17,832 nt of DNA from CALARM01 sp964431735 (GTDB lineage: Bacteria > Vulcanimicrobiota > SpSt-956 > JAKJGF01), in assembly GCA_964431735.1 (NCBI GenBank), contig CAYSLJ010000142.1:1-17832 (forward strand), in the 5' to 3' direction. The position numbers were made by a program, and so were the translations under genes. Below are positions 1 to 7,249 of this stretch, piece after piece. The notes beneath the pieces are model-generated. The model was not told the DNA's origin and did not search any database. It worked only from the letters and a program-made list of their open reading frames with translations. Positions within the stretch are counted from its first letter, which is position 1; every line of letters begins with the position of its first letter.

Positions 1-2
1 TA

Positions 3-128
3 AATAAGAACTCAGTACCTGTGGAATACAGGGAATTAACGCCTGTGGAGATTGTACCTCTACCTGAAGGTTTTCAGCCGAAGGCAAGCACGGTCAGAGA
101 AGCAGGAACCCTACGAATTTATTCGTAG
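3..128 (+). CDS. Possible C-terminal end of an unidentified protein (partial at window edge)
   Basis: This frame is open from the window edge for about 41 codons and ends in TAG at 126-128. The other two plus frames stop early, and the three minus frames also contain stops. The peptide is rich in Pro, Glu and Val (for example PVEYRELTPVEIVPLPEGF) and I do not recognise it. Its stop lies in the 3' arm of a perfect hairpin and only 5 bp from the end of the convergent large TPR gene. It could be a real gene tail or chance, since 126 bases is little evidence. Confidence 0.3.
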   Translation, partial: NKNSVPVEYRELTPVEIVPLPEGFQPKASTVREAGTLRIYS

Positions 129-129
129 G
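110..129. terminator. Perfect 8-bp hairpin between convergent gene ends
   Basis: CCTACGAA at 110-117 pairs perfectly with TTCGTAGG at 122-129 around a TTTA loop. It lies exactly where the partial plus-strand frame (stop 126-128) and the minus-strand TPR gene (stop 134-136) meet, so a bidirectional transcription end is plausible. No U-rich tract follows on either strand, so it is not a canonical intrinsic terminator. Confidence 0.35.
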
Positions 130-133
130 TAAT

Positions 134-3100
134 TCAGTGTAACCTGGTCATTAAAATTCTGATTTCATTCTGTATTATGTAATAAACAGATTTTGAAAGT
201 TCCAGTTCCGGGAATTTACCTGTTATATAATTAAATAATTCTTTAAATTCTTCCTGTGAAAGTTCCTCTATCAGATTTTTTCTCAAATTTTCTGCAGGAA
301 GAGGAAGAACACCTATTTTTAATGTGTAAAATCCTTCAGGAGCTGCATAGAGAAAAAATATAAGCGTGTTTCTTTCTGTAAAATAATATTCTATAACAGA
401 CTCTTCCTCTGCTAATTTTTCTTTTAACTCCTTTACCGTAAGATATATTAGAGAGTAATTAACTTTTAATTCAGGGTATTTTTTTATTATTTCTTCACTG
501 AGTAGTTTATGTGTCTTTTTTATACGTATATATTTTGTCCATACTTCTGACATTATTTCCGTTTCCAGTTCTTCCTGATTTACAAGGAGATAATAAAGTT
601 CTTTTATATCCTTTATCAGTTCTCTTTCTGTCTGAAATAATTCTTCTCTTTCTTTTCTGTTTTTATACTGTCTCCCTTTGGTTCTCTCCAGTGCTTTAGC
701 TCTTTCTATAAGTGTAAAAGCTTCTTCATTCTGTCCTGTTTCCAGAAAATGATCTATAAAATATTCATATACTTTATTTTCTCTGTAATCACCGGTTTTG
801 TGAAAATCGTTTTCAGTAATATCAAGAAGGGGAAACCAGAAATAATTTTCGATTTCTTCTATAGATTTCTGGTAATAACTTACCGTCTGACCGTATCTGT
901 TCTGCTTCCTTGCAAGTTTTCCCATGTCAAAATGGATTTTCCATGACAGATCGGGTCTGAAGATTTTTTGTGAAATTTCTTTTACCTGTACCAGATATTC
1001 ATAGGCTTTGTTGTAATCTCCATCTATTCTTTTCAGCCGTGCCAGTTGAAATAAAATATTGGTCTGATAATTTAAAAAACAGTATTTCTGACTCAAATCA
1101 AGAGCTGACTGGAATTCCTTCCGAGCAACATCTTTATAAGCATATGAGAAAATTCCCGAATTTGTAATGGCCCTTACTATTCCTATCTCATACTCTATAT
1201 CCTGAAATAATGAAACAGAATTTTTTATTTTTTTTATTCCTTCACTGTAATTATCCATACAACACATGGTATATCCCAGATACTCCAGCGTACAGCCATA
1301 GAGTATTTTTAAATGTTTTGCTGTTTCATTATTTAAAATTTCTTCGAAATATTTTTTCGCTTTACTGTAATGTCCGGTAGATAGATAAATTTTTCCTAAA
1401 TTATTCAATGTGCGGATTTCTCCAACAAGATTCTCTGTTTTTTTATATATACTCAGAGCTTCCTTAAAATGTTTTTTGCTTTTTTTATTGTTGCCACGTT
1501 TTTGATAGATTTCTCCTTTCGTTGATATAGCTTCTACTATACCGTTAATAAGTCCCATTTCCTTATAAAGTTCCAGTGACATATCTATATATTTACAGGC
1601 TTCATTAGTTTTACCTGTCATAAGGTAAATCAATCCTGTAGAGAAGTAAGTATGAGCTTTTCTTCTCGGATAAAGAGAAAAATTTTCTTCTTTCAGATCT
1701 TCAGTGTAAAATCTGAAGGATTCTCTGAGATAAAAGAGTGATTGATTTATTTTTCCTTTCAGGTAAAGTGTGATGGCAAGATGGAAATTACTGGCTCCTT
1801 CCATAGATTCTATGGGTACGCCTTCTGCTGCGATATTATAGGAATCCAGGAAGTGCTTATACGCTTCATTTATTTTGCCCAGTTCAAGCTTTATTCTACC
1901 TGCTGTCAGAAGGGTTTTCCATGATATAATTTTGTTATTAATCTGTCCGGCAATATGCAATGAACGTTCTATCAAATTTTCTGCCATGTCTATGTTACCT
2001 TTTATAAATTCCTGGTAACTCAAATAGGTGAGGCTCACAATAATATCTTCTGCTGTGTGTTCCTGTTCCGATAATCTTAATTTGTACTTTAAACAGGATT
2101 TTGCTTTAGGGTATTTTCCCGTATCTTCGTAAATTCTTCCTGCCGATTCCAGAAAGATACATAGCCATTTTACAGATTTATATTTGTATGCAAGGGACAT
2201 ACCGTTTATATAAATATTTAAAGCAACAGATGGTGAACCGAGAAAATCGCAGTTGTTTCCTGCAAGTAAGAGAGTTGAAAGTTTTTTTTCGTTGTCACTG
2301 AGATACTGTGTTTCCCGGACAAGTTCACTGTAAATTCCCACGGCTTTATCCAGTTTTTTTTGATGAGTAAAAAGAGAAGCCAGCAATTTTAAAACATTTA
2401 ATTTTTCTTCTATATTAATCCCTTTGTTGCATTCTTCCAGAGCTTCTTTGAAATATTTTTCCGAAATAGAATATCCTTCCTGAGCCTTATGAAATTTACC
2501 CAGTTCTATAAGGACATGAATAACAGGTTTTCTTTCTCCGATTTTTCTTCTTATTTCCAGACTTTTTCTTAACATAAGCATTGCCTCTGAAAATCTTTTC
2601 CCTTTTACCAGGAGATTACCTGTAAAAAGATATGCTCCTCCGGCAGTTCTGTTCATTTTTCTAGGAGAGGCTTTTTCAATAATAGAGGAAAAAAATTTCA
2701 CTCCTTTTTGATAATCTCCTGATTGGATGTAAATTTCTTTTATAAATTCCATGATCTCAGAAGCTTCCTGATCATCGTGTCTGTATAAGATTATACTCAG
2801 AACTTTTTTAAAATATTTCAGTCCTTCCGTATAATTGCCGAGCTGGTATGACAGCATGGCAAGTTCTTTTAGCTCTTCCTGAAGTATTTTTCGATTGACT
2901 ACCGGTTTTGATATTATCTGCAGTTCCTCTTTTTTTTGTTCTCTCCCCAGAAAACCTTCAAGTAATTCAAATAATTTATTATTTCCTTCTTCAGAATATT
3001 CATATATTATACCTGAACTGTACTGTATTTTGCCTATATAAGGTGCCATATGAAATTCGGTAATGCCTCTGTCTGCATATTTAAGTGGTACAGGGCTGAA

Positions 3101-4177
3101 AGCATAACTTTCAGGTATGGACAGGTCAGATTTTTTTCTGTCTTTATCCGGAGAATCATCTGTAAAAAATGATATAGAATCAATAGTTTCCCCCGTTTTC
3201 CATCTGACTATTCCCATTGAGAAGAGTATGGATAATTCTGTCTGCCAGTCTCCTATCTGCCTGAATATACTCAATGCTTCTCTGAAACATTTATAGGATC
3301 TTTCCAGAAGGCCTGTATTCATTAATATTAAACCTCTGTAATAAAGGTTTTTCCCGAGAGCCTGTTTGAAATCGATTTCACGTCTTATCTCTAAAATCTG
3401 TCTGTAATAAAGGAAAGCTTCTTTATAGTAGCCCATATTTTTTAATGCTCTTGCCTGACTGGCGAGAGATAATATCAGTTCATTGCTCATAGGATTTTTT
3501 ATTTTTCTGCTTGCTTCCTGGAATTTAGACAGGCTTTCCTGTGTGTTTCCCAGAAATTCTTCTATAAAACCAAGCCAGTTGAGGCTTCTTATCTCGATAG
3601 AATTGCTCCCCACTTTTTTGCTATAATGATAGGCTTCTCTGTAATAAATTAAAGCCTTCTCAGGATCATTCATGGTAAAATAAATCTCTCCTATATCAAG
3701 AATAATTGCAGTTATTTTTTCTTTCTCTTCTGTTTTTAAGTAGTATTCTCTTGCTTTTTTTAAAGCTTCAAGAGCTTCATTACAGTTGCCTTTATATATA
3801 TATATTTTACCTAATTGATAATAGCTGTCAGCCAGTTTATCCCATTCTTTTAGAAATTTATGTATCCTGAGTCTTTCTTTTAACAGATTTTCCGCTCTGT
3901 TGAATTCTCCCAGGCAATGATAGAAAGAAACCTGAAGATATGTACTGTGTACATTTAAATCTATTGTGTTTATAAGATCACTTACTTCCATGACCAGTTC
4001 CATTATCTCCAGAGCCTGAGGCCATTTACCTTTAATTAAAAAAACTGTCGTATAGAAATGAAGAATCCAGAAAAGATCTTCTGTAATTTCACTTTTATTT
4101 TTTCTCAGTAATCTTATCCTGTCAATTTGATTACTCGCAGAAGACAGGTCTTTTAGAAATTTTTCTATATTAGACAA
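134..4177 (-). CDS. Giant TPR protein with truncated CHAT-type protease domain
   Basis: This 1347-residue protein is built almost entirely of helical repeats with the TPR signature (G-x-Y-x-x-A, A-x-x-Y/F-x-x-A/S-L), more than twenty by eye. Near residues 1180-1200 it has the linker typical of TPR-CHAT proteins (AFTLIERAKALERTKGR). A charged coiled segment follows, then the first strands of a CHAT domain from about residue 1260 (EESVIEYYFTERNTLIFFLY). The reading frame stops at RILMTRLH. In caspase-like CHAT domains the catalytic His and Cys lie in the part that is absent here, so as encoded it should not be a protease. The start is TTG at 4177. An AAGGA eight bases upstream supports it, and no internal Met occurs for about 60 residues. 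No signal peptide is visible, so it is probably cytoplasmic. By family knowledge such proteins act as scaffolds or signalling sensors. The truncation may be real loss or a recent rearrangement near 134. Confidence 0.85.
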   Translation of the reverse strand: MSNIEKFLKDLSSASNQIDRIRLLRKNKSEITEDLFWILHFYTTVFLIKGKWPQALEIMELVMEVSDLINTIDLNVHSTYLQVSFYHCLGEFNRAENLLKERLRIHKFLKEWDKLADSYYQLGKIYIYKGNCNEALEALKKAREYYLKTEEKEKITAIILDIGEIYFTMNDPEKALIYYREAYHYSKKVGSNSIEIRSLNWLGFIEEFLGNTQESLSKFQEASRKIKNPMSNELILSLASQARALKNMGYYKEAFLYYRQILEIRREIDFKQALGKNLYYRGLILMNTGLLERSYKCFREALSIFRQIGDWQTELSILFSMGIVRWKTGETIDSISFFTDDSPDKDRKKSDLSIPESYAFSPVPLKYADRGITEFHMAPYIGKIQYSSGIIYEYSEEGNNKLFELLEGFLGREQKKEELQIISKPVVNRKILQEELKELAMLSYQLGNYTEGLKYFKKVLSIILYRHDDQEASEIMEFIKEIYIQSGDYQKGVKFFSSIIEKASPRKMNRTAGGAYLFTGNLLVKGKRFSEAMLMLRKSLEIRRKIGERKPVIHVLIELGKFHKAQEGYSISEKYFKEALEECNKGINIEEKLNVLKLLASLFTHQKKLDKAVGIYSELVRETQYLSDNEKKLSTLLLAGNNCDFLGSPSVALNIYINGMSLAYKYKSVKWLCIFLESAGRIYEDTGKYPKAKSCLKYKLRLSEQEHTAEDIIVSLTYLSYQEFIKGNIDMAENLIERSLHIAGQINNKIISWKTLLTAGRIKLELGKINEAYKHFLDSYNIAAEGVPIESMEGASNFHLAITLYLKGKINQSLFYLRESFRFYTEDLKEENFSLYPRRKAHTYFSTGLIYLMTGKTNEACKYIDMSLELYKEMGLINGIVEAISTKGEIYQKRGNNKKSKKHFKEALSIYKKTENLVGEIRTLNNLGKIYLSTGHYSKAKKYFEEILNNETAKHLKILYGCTLEYLGYTMCCMDNYSEGIKKIKNSVSLFQDIEYEIGIVRAITNSGIFSYAYKDVARKEFQSALDLSQKYCFLNYQTNILFQLARLKRIDGDYNKAYEYLVQVKEISQKIFRPDLSWKIHFDMGKLARKQNRYGQTVSYYQKSIEEIENYFWFPLLDITENDFHKTGDYRENKVYEYFIDHFLETGQNEEAFTLIERAKALERTKGRQYKNRKEREELFQTERELIKDIKELYYLLVNQEELETEIMSEVWTKYIRIKKTHKLLSEEIIKKYPELKVNYSLIYLTVKELKEKLAEEESVIEYYFTERNTLIFFLYAAPEGFYTLKIGVLPLPAENLRKNLIEELSQEEFKELFNYITGKFPELELSKSVYYIIQNEIRILMTRLH

Positions 4178-4213
4178 ATATTCTGTCCTTTCAATAGAAG
4201 ATTTATATTCCGA

Positions 4214-4231
4214 CTAATTCGACACAATTAG
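4214..4231. promoter_or_regulatory. Small inverted repeat upstream of the TPR gene
   Basis: CTAATT and AATTAG form 6-bp arms around a 6-nt centre, 37 bp upstream of the TTG start of the large TPR gene. It could be an operator or a short RNA hairpin in the leader. The sequence is AT-rich, so chance is possible. No good -35/-10 pair was found for this gene. Confidence 0.2.
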
Positions 4232-4306
4232 ATTTTTCCTTCCCTTCATCCTTCACATCAGGGCGTTTAATAAAATGTCCCTGCTCACTCTTCACCCTTT
4301 TATTTA

Positions 4307-4615
4307 GAGCCTATCCGAAAAGTCGCCCCATAGCTTTCCACTGCCAGGTTCTTCCGAAAAATATATAATCCTCGTGAAAGAAAACCTGTTTTTACAGACA
4401 TCTATTATTTTGCGTCTATTTACTGACCTGAGCATGAGCATGTAATAAATTGCATCCTCCCGTCACGCGTTACGCGTTACGCGTCACGAGAATAAAATAT
4501 GCATTATTTATACTCACCTCAGTAATTTACAACTGGCTGTTAATACGGTATATATTTTTCTCCAGAACCTGGCAGTGGAAAGGATTTGAAAAAATATTAC
4601 TTTTCGGATAGGTTC
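4307..4615. mobile_element. 309-bp MITE-like inverted-repeat element (D) flanked by TTA
   Basis: The ends are GAGCCTATCCGAAAAGT (4307-4323) and its reverse complement with one mismatch (ending at 4615). TTA at 4304-4306 and again at 4616-4618 looks like a 3-bp target duplication. A second, longer inverted match lies inside: TTTCCACTGCCAGGTTCT at 4335-4352 against 4565-4582, extending into an AT-rich arm. No coding frame is present. Heptamer repeats of GTNACGC type occupy the centre at 4461-4490. The end sequence resembles those of some IS5-type insertion sequences, whose TNA duplications would fit TTA. It is probably a non-autonomous derivative of such an element. It separates the TPR gene from the promoter of the lysine-run gene. 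Confidence 0.7.
4461..4490. repeat. Heptanucleotide repeat array inside element D
   Basis: Four adjoining 7-base units are read on the minus strand as GTGACGC, GTAACGC, GTAACGC and GTGACGG, giving the consensus GTRACGC. The overlapping ACGCGT steps are self-complementary. The same units occur inside MITE copies A and C and at 17587, although element D has unrelated ends. Confidence 0.75.
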
Positions 4616-4669
4616 TTATACTCACTTCAGTATTCTTAATGTTTTTATAAAAAATTGTTATTTCCTTAA

Positions 4670-4698
4670 TTGACCTGTTATGATAGTAATGATATAAT
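4670..4698 (+). promoter_or_regulatory. Sigma-70-type promoter for the lysine-run protein gene
   Basis: TTGACC at 4670-4675 and TATAAT at 4693-4698 are separated by exactly 17 bases. A transcript start near 4705 would give a leader of about 40 bases before the ATG at 4745. The promoter starts 55 bp beyond the right end of element D, so the gene keeps its own promoter despite the insertion. Confidence 0.75.
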
Positions 4699-4744
4699 TC
4701 TAAAGAAATAAATATAGAGATTTGGTGATAAACTTTAAATAGCT

Positions 4745-5935
4745 ATGATAAATCAAGAAGATATTCTGTCTATCCAGGAGAAAAAGAAGAAGAAAAAGAA
4801 ATTAAAAAATATCCATAGTAAATCCAATATGTCAGATGAGTTACAGAAAAATGAACATGGATATAGGACAATCTCTCCAAAGAAAAAAAAGAAGAAAAAA
4901 CGCCTCTCCTCTGAAGTGGGAGAATTATCTTTTGTAAAGGAAAAAACACATCTATCTCCTGACAGTAATGAAATATTATCCTGTAAAAAGAAAAAAAAGA
5001 AGAAAGTTTCTGCTGAAATCGATGTGTCTATAAAAAAGAAGAAAAAAAAGAAACTTTTTTCTGCCGAATCCGATCATGTGACTTCTGTAAAGGAAGAAAT
5101 GTCTGTACCTTCCGGGAATGAGAACATATCATCTGTAAAAAAGAAGAAGAAAAAACTTATCTCCCGTGAAACTGCAGTAATTCCTTCCGATAAAGAGAAA
5201 ACCTCTGTAGTTCACGGAGCGGAAGAATCGGTACGGAAGAAAAAAAAGAAGAAAAAACTTATCTCCTGTGAACCTGCAGCAATTCCTTCTGTTAAAGAGG
5301 GAAAATCTACAGTCCCCACCGTGGAAGAACCGGTACGGAAGAAAAAAAAGAAGAAAAAAACTGACTCTTCTGAAGCTGTATATGGTGTTCTCAAAAAGAA
5401 GAAGAAAAAAAAGAAATCTGAATTTTCAATGAAATCAGAAGATGAAGTGTTTGATGATCTTATAATCCAGAGTAACAGAGAAGAATCTGAAGATTTTACG
5501 GGCGAGTCGGAAGATTTTTACAATCCTTTTTCCCGCAGGGAAGAAGAATCTTTCCCTATAGAACTTTTAGATGTCCTTGAAGAAGAAGATGAGCCACCTC
5601 CCGAAATAGATGATGATCGTATTCCGAGAGCCGGCTTTTTTGGCGTAGGTCCTGAAACATCTGCTAAAGAAGAAATAGAAGAGGAACAATTGCCACAATT
5701 TGTTCTGGACGTTACGGAACCGGATGAAGAAAAAGGTCTTCTTCAACCTGAGAAAAATATAGAAGAATTGCTTAAAGAAAGCTACGGAGAAATAACTGAT
5801 TTTGTAGAAGTTTTACCGGCTGATGATCTCAGTGCTACTTTTAAACCTCCCGATGAAACATCTGATAAGAAACCTCATGAAGAAAATAATAAAAAAGTCG
5901 TTATTGTTAAAAAGAAGAAAAAAATCAAGAAATAA
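4745..5935 (+). CDS. Poly-lysine-run protein with acidic C-terminal half
   Basis: I do not recognise this 396-residue protein. Its first 224 residues hold eight lysine runs at 13-19, 46-52, 81-87, 97-103, 132-137, 165-171, 199-205 and 217-224. They are separated by Ser/Glu/Val-rich spacers. Runs five to seven belong to a tandem repeat of about 34 residues (a lysine run, then LIS, E, A, IPS, KE). Residues 225-388 are strongly acidic and Pro-containing (VLEEEDEPPPEIDDD), and the protein ends in KKKKKIKK. No signal peptide, membrane segment or enzyme motif is visible. The lysine codons mix AAA and AAG, so the runs are kept at protein level rather than being one homopolymer. An in-frame TAG lies two codons before the ATG, which fixes the start. 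The Shine-Dalgarno is weak (GGTGA, about 17 bases upstream). Binding of nucleic acid, polyphosphate or acidic membranes is conceivable, but that is inference from charge alone. Confidence 0.8.
   Translation: MINQEDILSIQEKKKKKKKLKNIHSKSNMSDELQKNEHGYRTISPKKKKKKKRLSSEVGELSFVKEKTHLSPDSNEILSCKKKKKKKVSAEIDVSIKKKKKKKLFSAESDHVTSVKEEMSVPSGNENISSVKKKKKKLISRETAVIPSDKEKTSVVHGAEESVRKKKKKKKLISCEPAAIPSVKEGKSTVPTVEEPVRKKKKKKKTDSSEAVYGVLKKKKKKKKSEFSMKSEDEVFDDLIIQSNREESEDFTGESEDFYNPFSRREEESFPIELLDVLEEEDEPPPEIDDDRIPRAGFFGVGPETSAKEEIEEEQLPQFVLDVTEPDEEKGLLQPEKNIEELLKESYGEITDFVEVLPADDLSATFKPPDETSDKKPHEENNKKVVIVKKKKKIKK
5160..5358. repeat. Tandem repeat of about 102 bp within the lysine-run gene
   Basis: Two adjacent copies of about 102 bases encode a lysine run followed by LIS-x-E-x-A-x-IPS-x-KE and a spacer ending EE-x-V-R. 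Examples are the shared blocks AAACTTATCTCC, CTGCAG and GAAGAA/CGGTACGG. The copies have drifted mainly by substitution. The duplication shows how the lysine-run array has grown and makes length variation between strains likely. Confidence 0.6.
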
Positions 5936-5940
5936 AGGTG

Positions 5941-5958
5941 TTGTAATATTTATTACAA
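5941..5958. terminator. AT-rich hairpin just after the lysine-run gene
   Basis: TTGTAATA (5941-5948) and TATTACAA (5951-5958) form a perfect inverted repeat starting five bases after the TAA. The position suits a transcript end. The stem has little GC and no clear U tract follows, so termination strength is doubtful. A second inverted repeat, TGTTAA-N7-TTAACA at 5973-5991, lies a few bases further on and could be an operator or chance. Confidence 0.3.
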
Positions 5959-6090
5959 TTCATCAGGATAAATGTTAACAATTTATTAACAAAATGCTAT
6001 TGCTTTTTCTCCCGTTTTTCTTTATCCTATAAGTGACTGAATTTGATCTTACAAAATTTAAGATAAAATTATTAATTATTAAGGATGTGA

Positions 6091-7179
6091 ATGTGCATGC
6101 AAATATCAAATCAAATGGGGCCTGTCAATAATTTAAAAGCTTCCAGCACAAAACAGGTTACTGCCAAAGGAAGTGGAATAGATATGAATGCTCTTTCCGC
6201 TTTTATGGATAAAGATGCAGTATCTATAGGACAGAACGATACTGATATACCTGAAAAACACTGGCACTTTCAGCTTGCAGAGCCTACTGTCGGTAATGTA
6301 ATGAAAGGTGCAGGCGTTAAAGGTGGAGGTTCTTCAGCTACAATAGGGATAATCCATACAAATGACGAACATGACCCAAAATTTGAGAAATTTGCAGGTG
6401 AAGCTGCAGTAATAAAAAGAAGAGAAAAAGTTTACGGAGATGAAAATTCTATTATAGTTAATACCGGTGATGTTACATATGAATCCTGGAATGATAAACC
6501 GGGACCTCAGTTCTGGGGACCTGTACCTGAGATATTTAATAAAACCGGTACAGAATTTTTCATACCTGGAAATCATGAATTCCAGCATGGAGGCAAATAT
6601 CTTGAAGATAATTTACTTCCCAAGCTTGATGCCCAGGTTTTACTCGGTAATATTACCTATAAATCAAGCGGTAAAGCTCTTGAACATACAAAACCGTTTG
6701 TCATACAGGATATAAATGGTGTTAAAGTCGGTATTATAGGTCTCTGTACACCGAAAATGGCCACAAAAGCACATCCGAAGGTAGGATATGATGTAAGAGT
6801 AGATTCTATTCAGAGCGGAGCAGCAAAGCTTGTTCCTGAAGCAAAAAAAGCCGGAGCCGAAGTGATTGTAATTCTTGCTCATGAAGGAATCAACAGATGT
6901 GTTGATGCTGCTTCACATGTTCCCGGTATAGATGTTATAGTGGCAGGCCATGATCATCAGGAACTTCATGAACCAAAAGAAGTTAATAATCCTGACGGAA
7001 GAAAAACTCTTGTAGTGGAAGCTGCTTCTCATGGGAAATATGTAGGTGATTTAGCTCTTGAAGTAGATCCCCGTACCAAACAGGTTGTTGGCGTAGATTA
7101 TAAACTGTTCCCTACAAGTAAAGGTGAAAAAGATCCGGAAGTTCAGGATATTGTAAATAAATATCTTGGCGGTAGATAG
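6091..7179 (+). CDS. UshA/5'-nucleotidase-like metallophosphoesterase, single domain
   Basis: This 362-residue calcineurin-like phosphoesterase has all dinuclear-metal motifs: HTNDEH with D92 and H94, NTGD with D127, GNHE with N161 and H162, AHEG with H264, and GHDH with H287 and H289. The order and spacing match the N-terminal catalytic half of the UshA/CD73 5'-nucleotidase family. The usual C-terminal nucleotide-specificity domain is absent, because the protein ends about 70 residues after the last motif. Residues 1-80 are a Ser/Ala/Gly-rich extension without a signal peptide, so a cytoplasmic location is likely, unlike periplasmic UshA. The substrate is therefore open: nucleotides, cyclic nucleotides or another phosphoester. 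The ATG at 6091 is placed five bases after AAGGA. A second ATG at 6097 is also possible. The gene appears monocistronic. Confidence 0.9.
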   Translation: MCMQISNQMGPVNNLKASSTKQVTAKGSGIDMNALSAFMDKDAVSIGQNDTDIPEKHWHFQLAEPTVGNVMKGAGVKGGGSSATIGIIHTNDEHDPKFEKFAGEAAVIKRREKVYGDENSIIVNTGDVTYESWNDKPGPQFWGPVPEIFNKTGTEFFIPGNHEFQHGGKYLEDNLLPKLDAQVLLGNITYKSSGKALEHTKPFVIQDINGVKVGIIGLCTPKMATKAHPKVGYDVRVDSIQSGAAKLVPEAKKAGAEVIVILAHEGINRCVDAASHVPGIDVIVAGHDHQELHEPKEVNNPDGRKTLVVEAASHGKYVGDLALEVDPRTKQVVGVDYKLFPTSKGEKDPEVQDIVNKYLGGR

Positions 7180-7197
7180 TACAGTTAATTAATCAGA

Positions 7198-7231
7198 ACA
7201 GGCGAACCTGAGTTCGCCTGTTTTATTTTTT
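7198..7231 (+). terminator. Strong rho-independent terminator after the phosphoesterase
   Basis: ACAGGCGAAC and GTTCGCCTGT pair perfectly over 10 bp around a CTGA loop and are followed by TTTATTTTTT. It lies 18 bp past the stop codon at 7177-7179 and separates this gene from the peptidase gene downstream. Confidence 0.92.
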
Positions 7232-7249
7232 GAAAGGAATTTTTTATAT

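Noticed and set aside
4235..4300. Further heptamer repeats before element D
   Set aside because: Only two or so GTGAAGA/GTGAGCA-like units are visible on the minus strand, too few and too degenerate to call.
4461..4490. Possible CRISPR array
   Set aside because: The repeat units are 7 bases with no spacers and no cas genes are present, so these are heptamer microsatellite-like arrays.
5212..5394. Minus-strand open frame rich in poly-phenylalanine
   Set aside because: It is the complement of the AAA/AAG lysine runs in the plus-strand gene. It has no Shine-Dalgarno and no sensible protein character.
6334..6882. Short open frames on both strands inside the phosphoesterase gene
   Set aside because: They overlap a gene whose metal-binding motifs are complete, and none shows its own start signals or domain.
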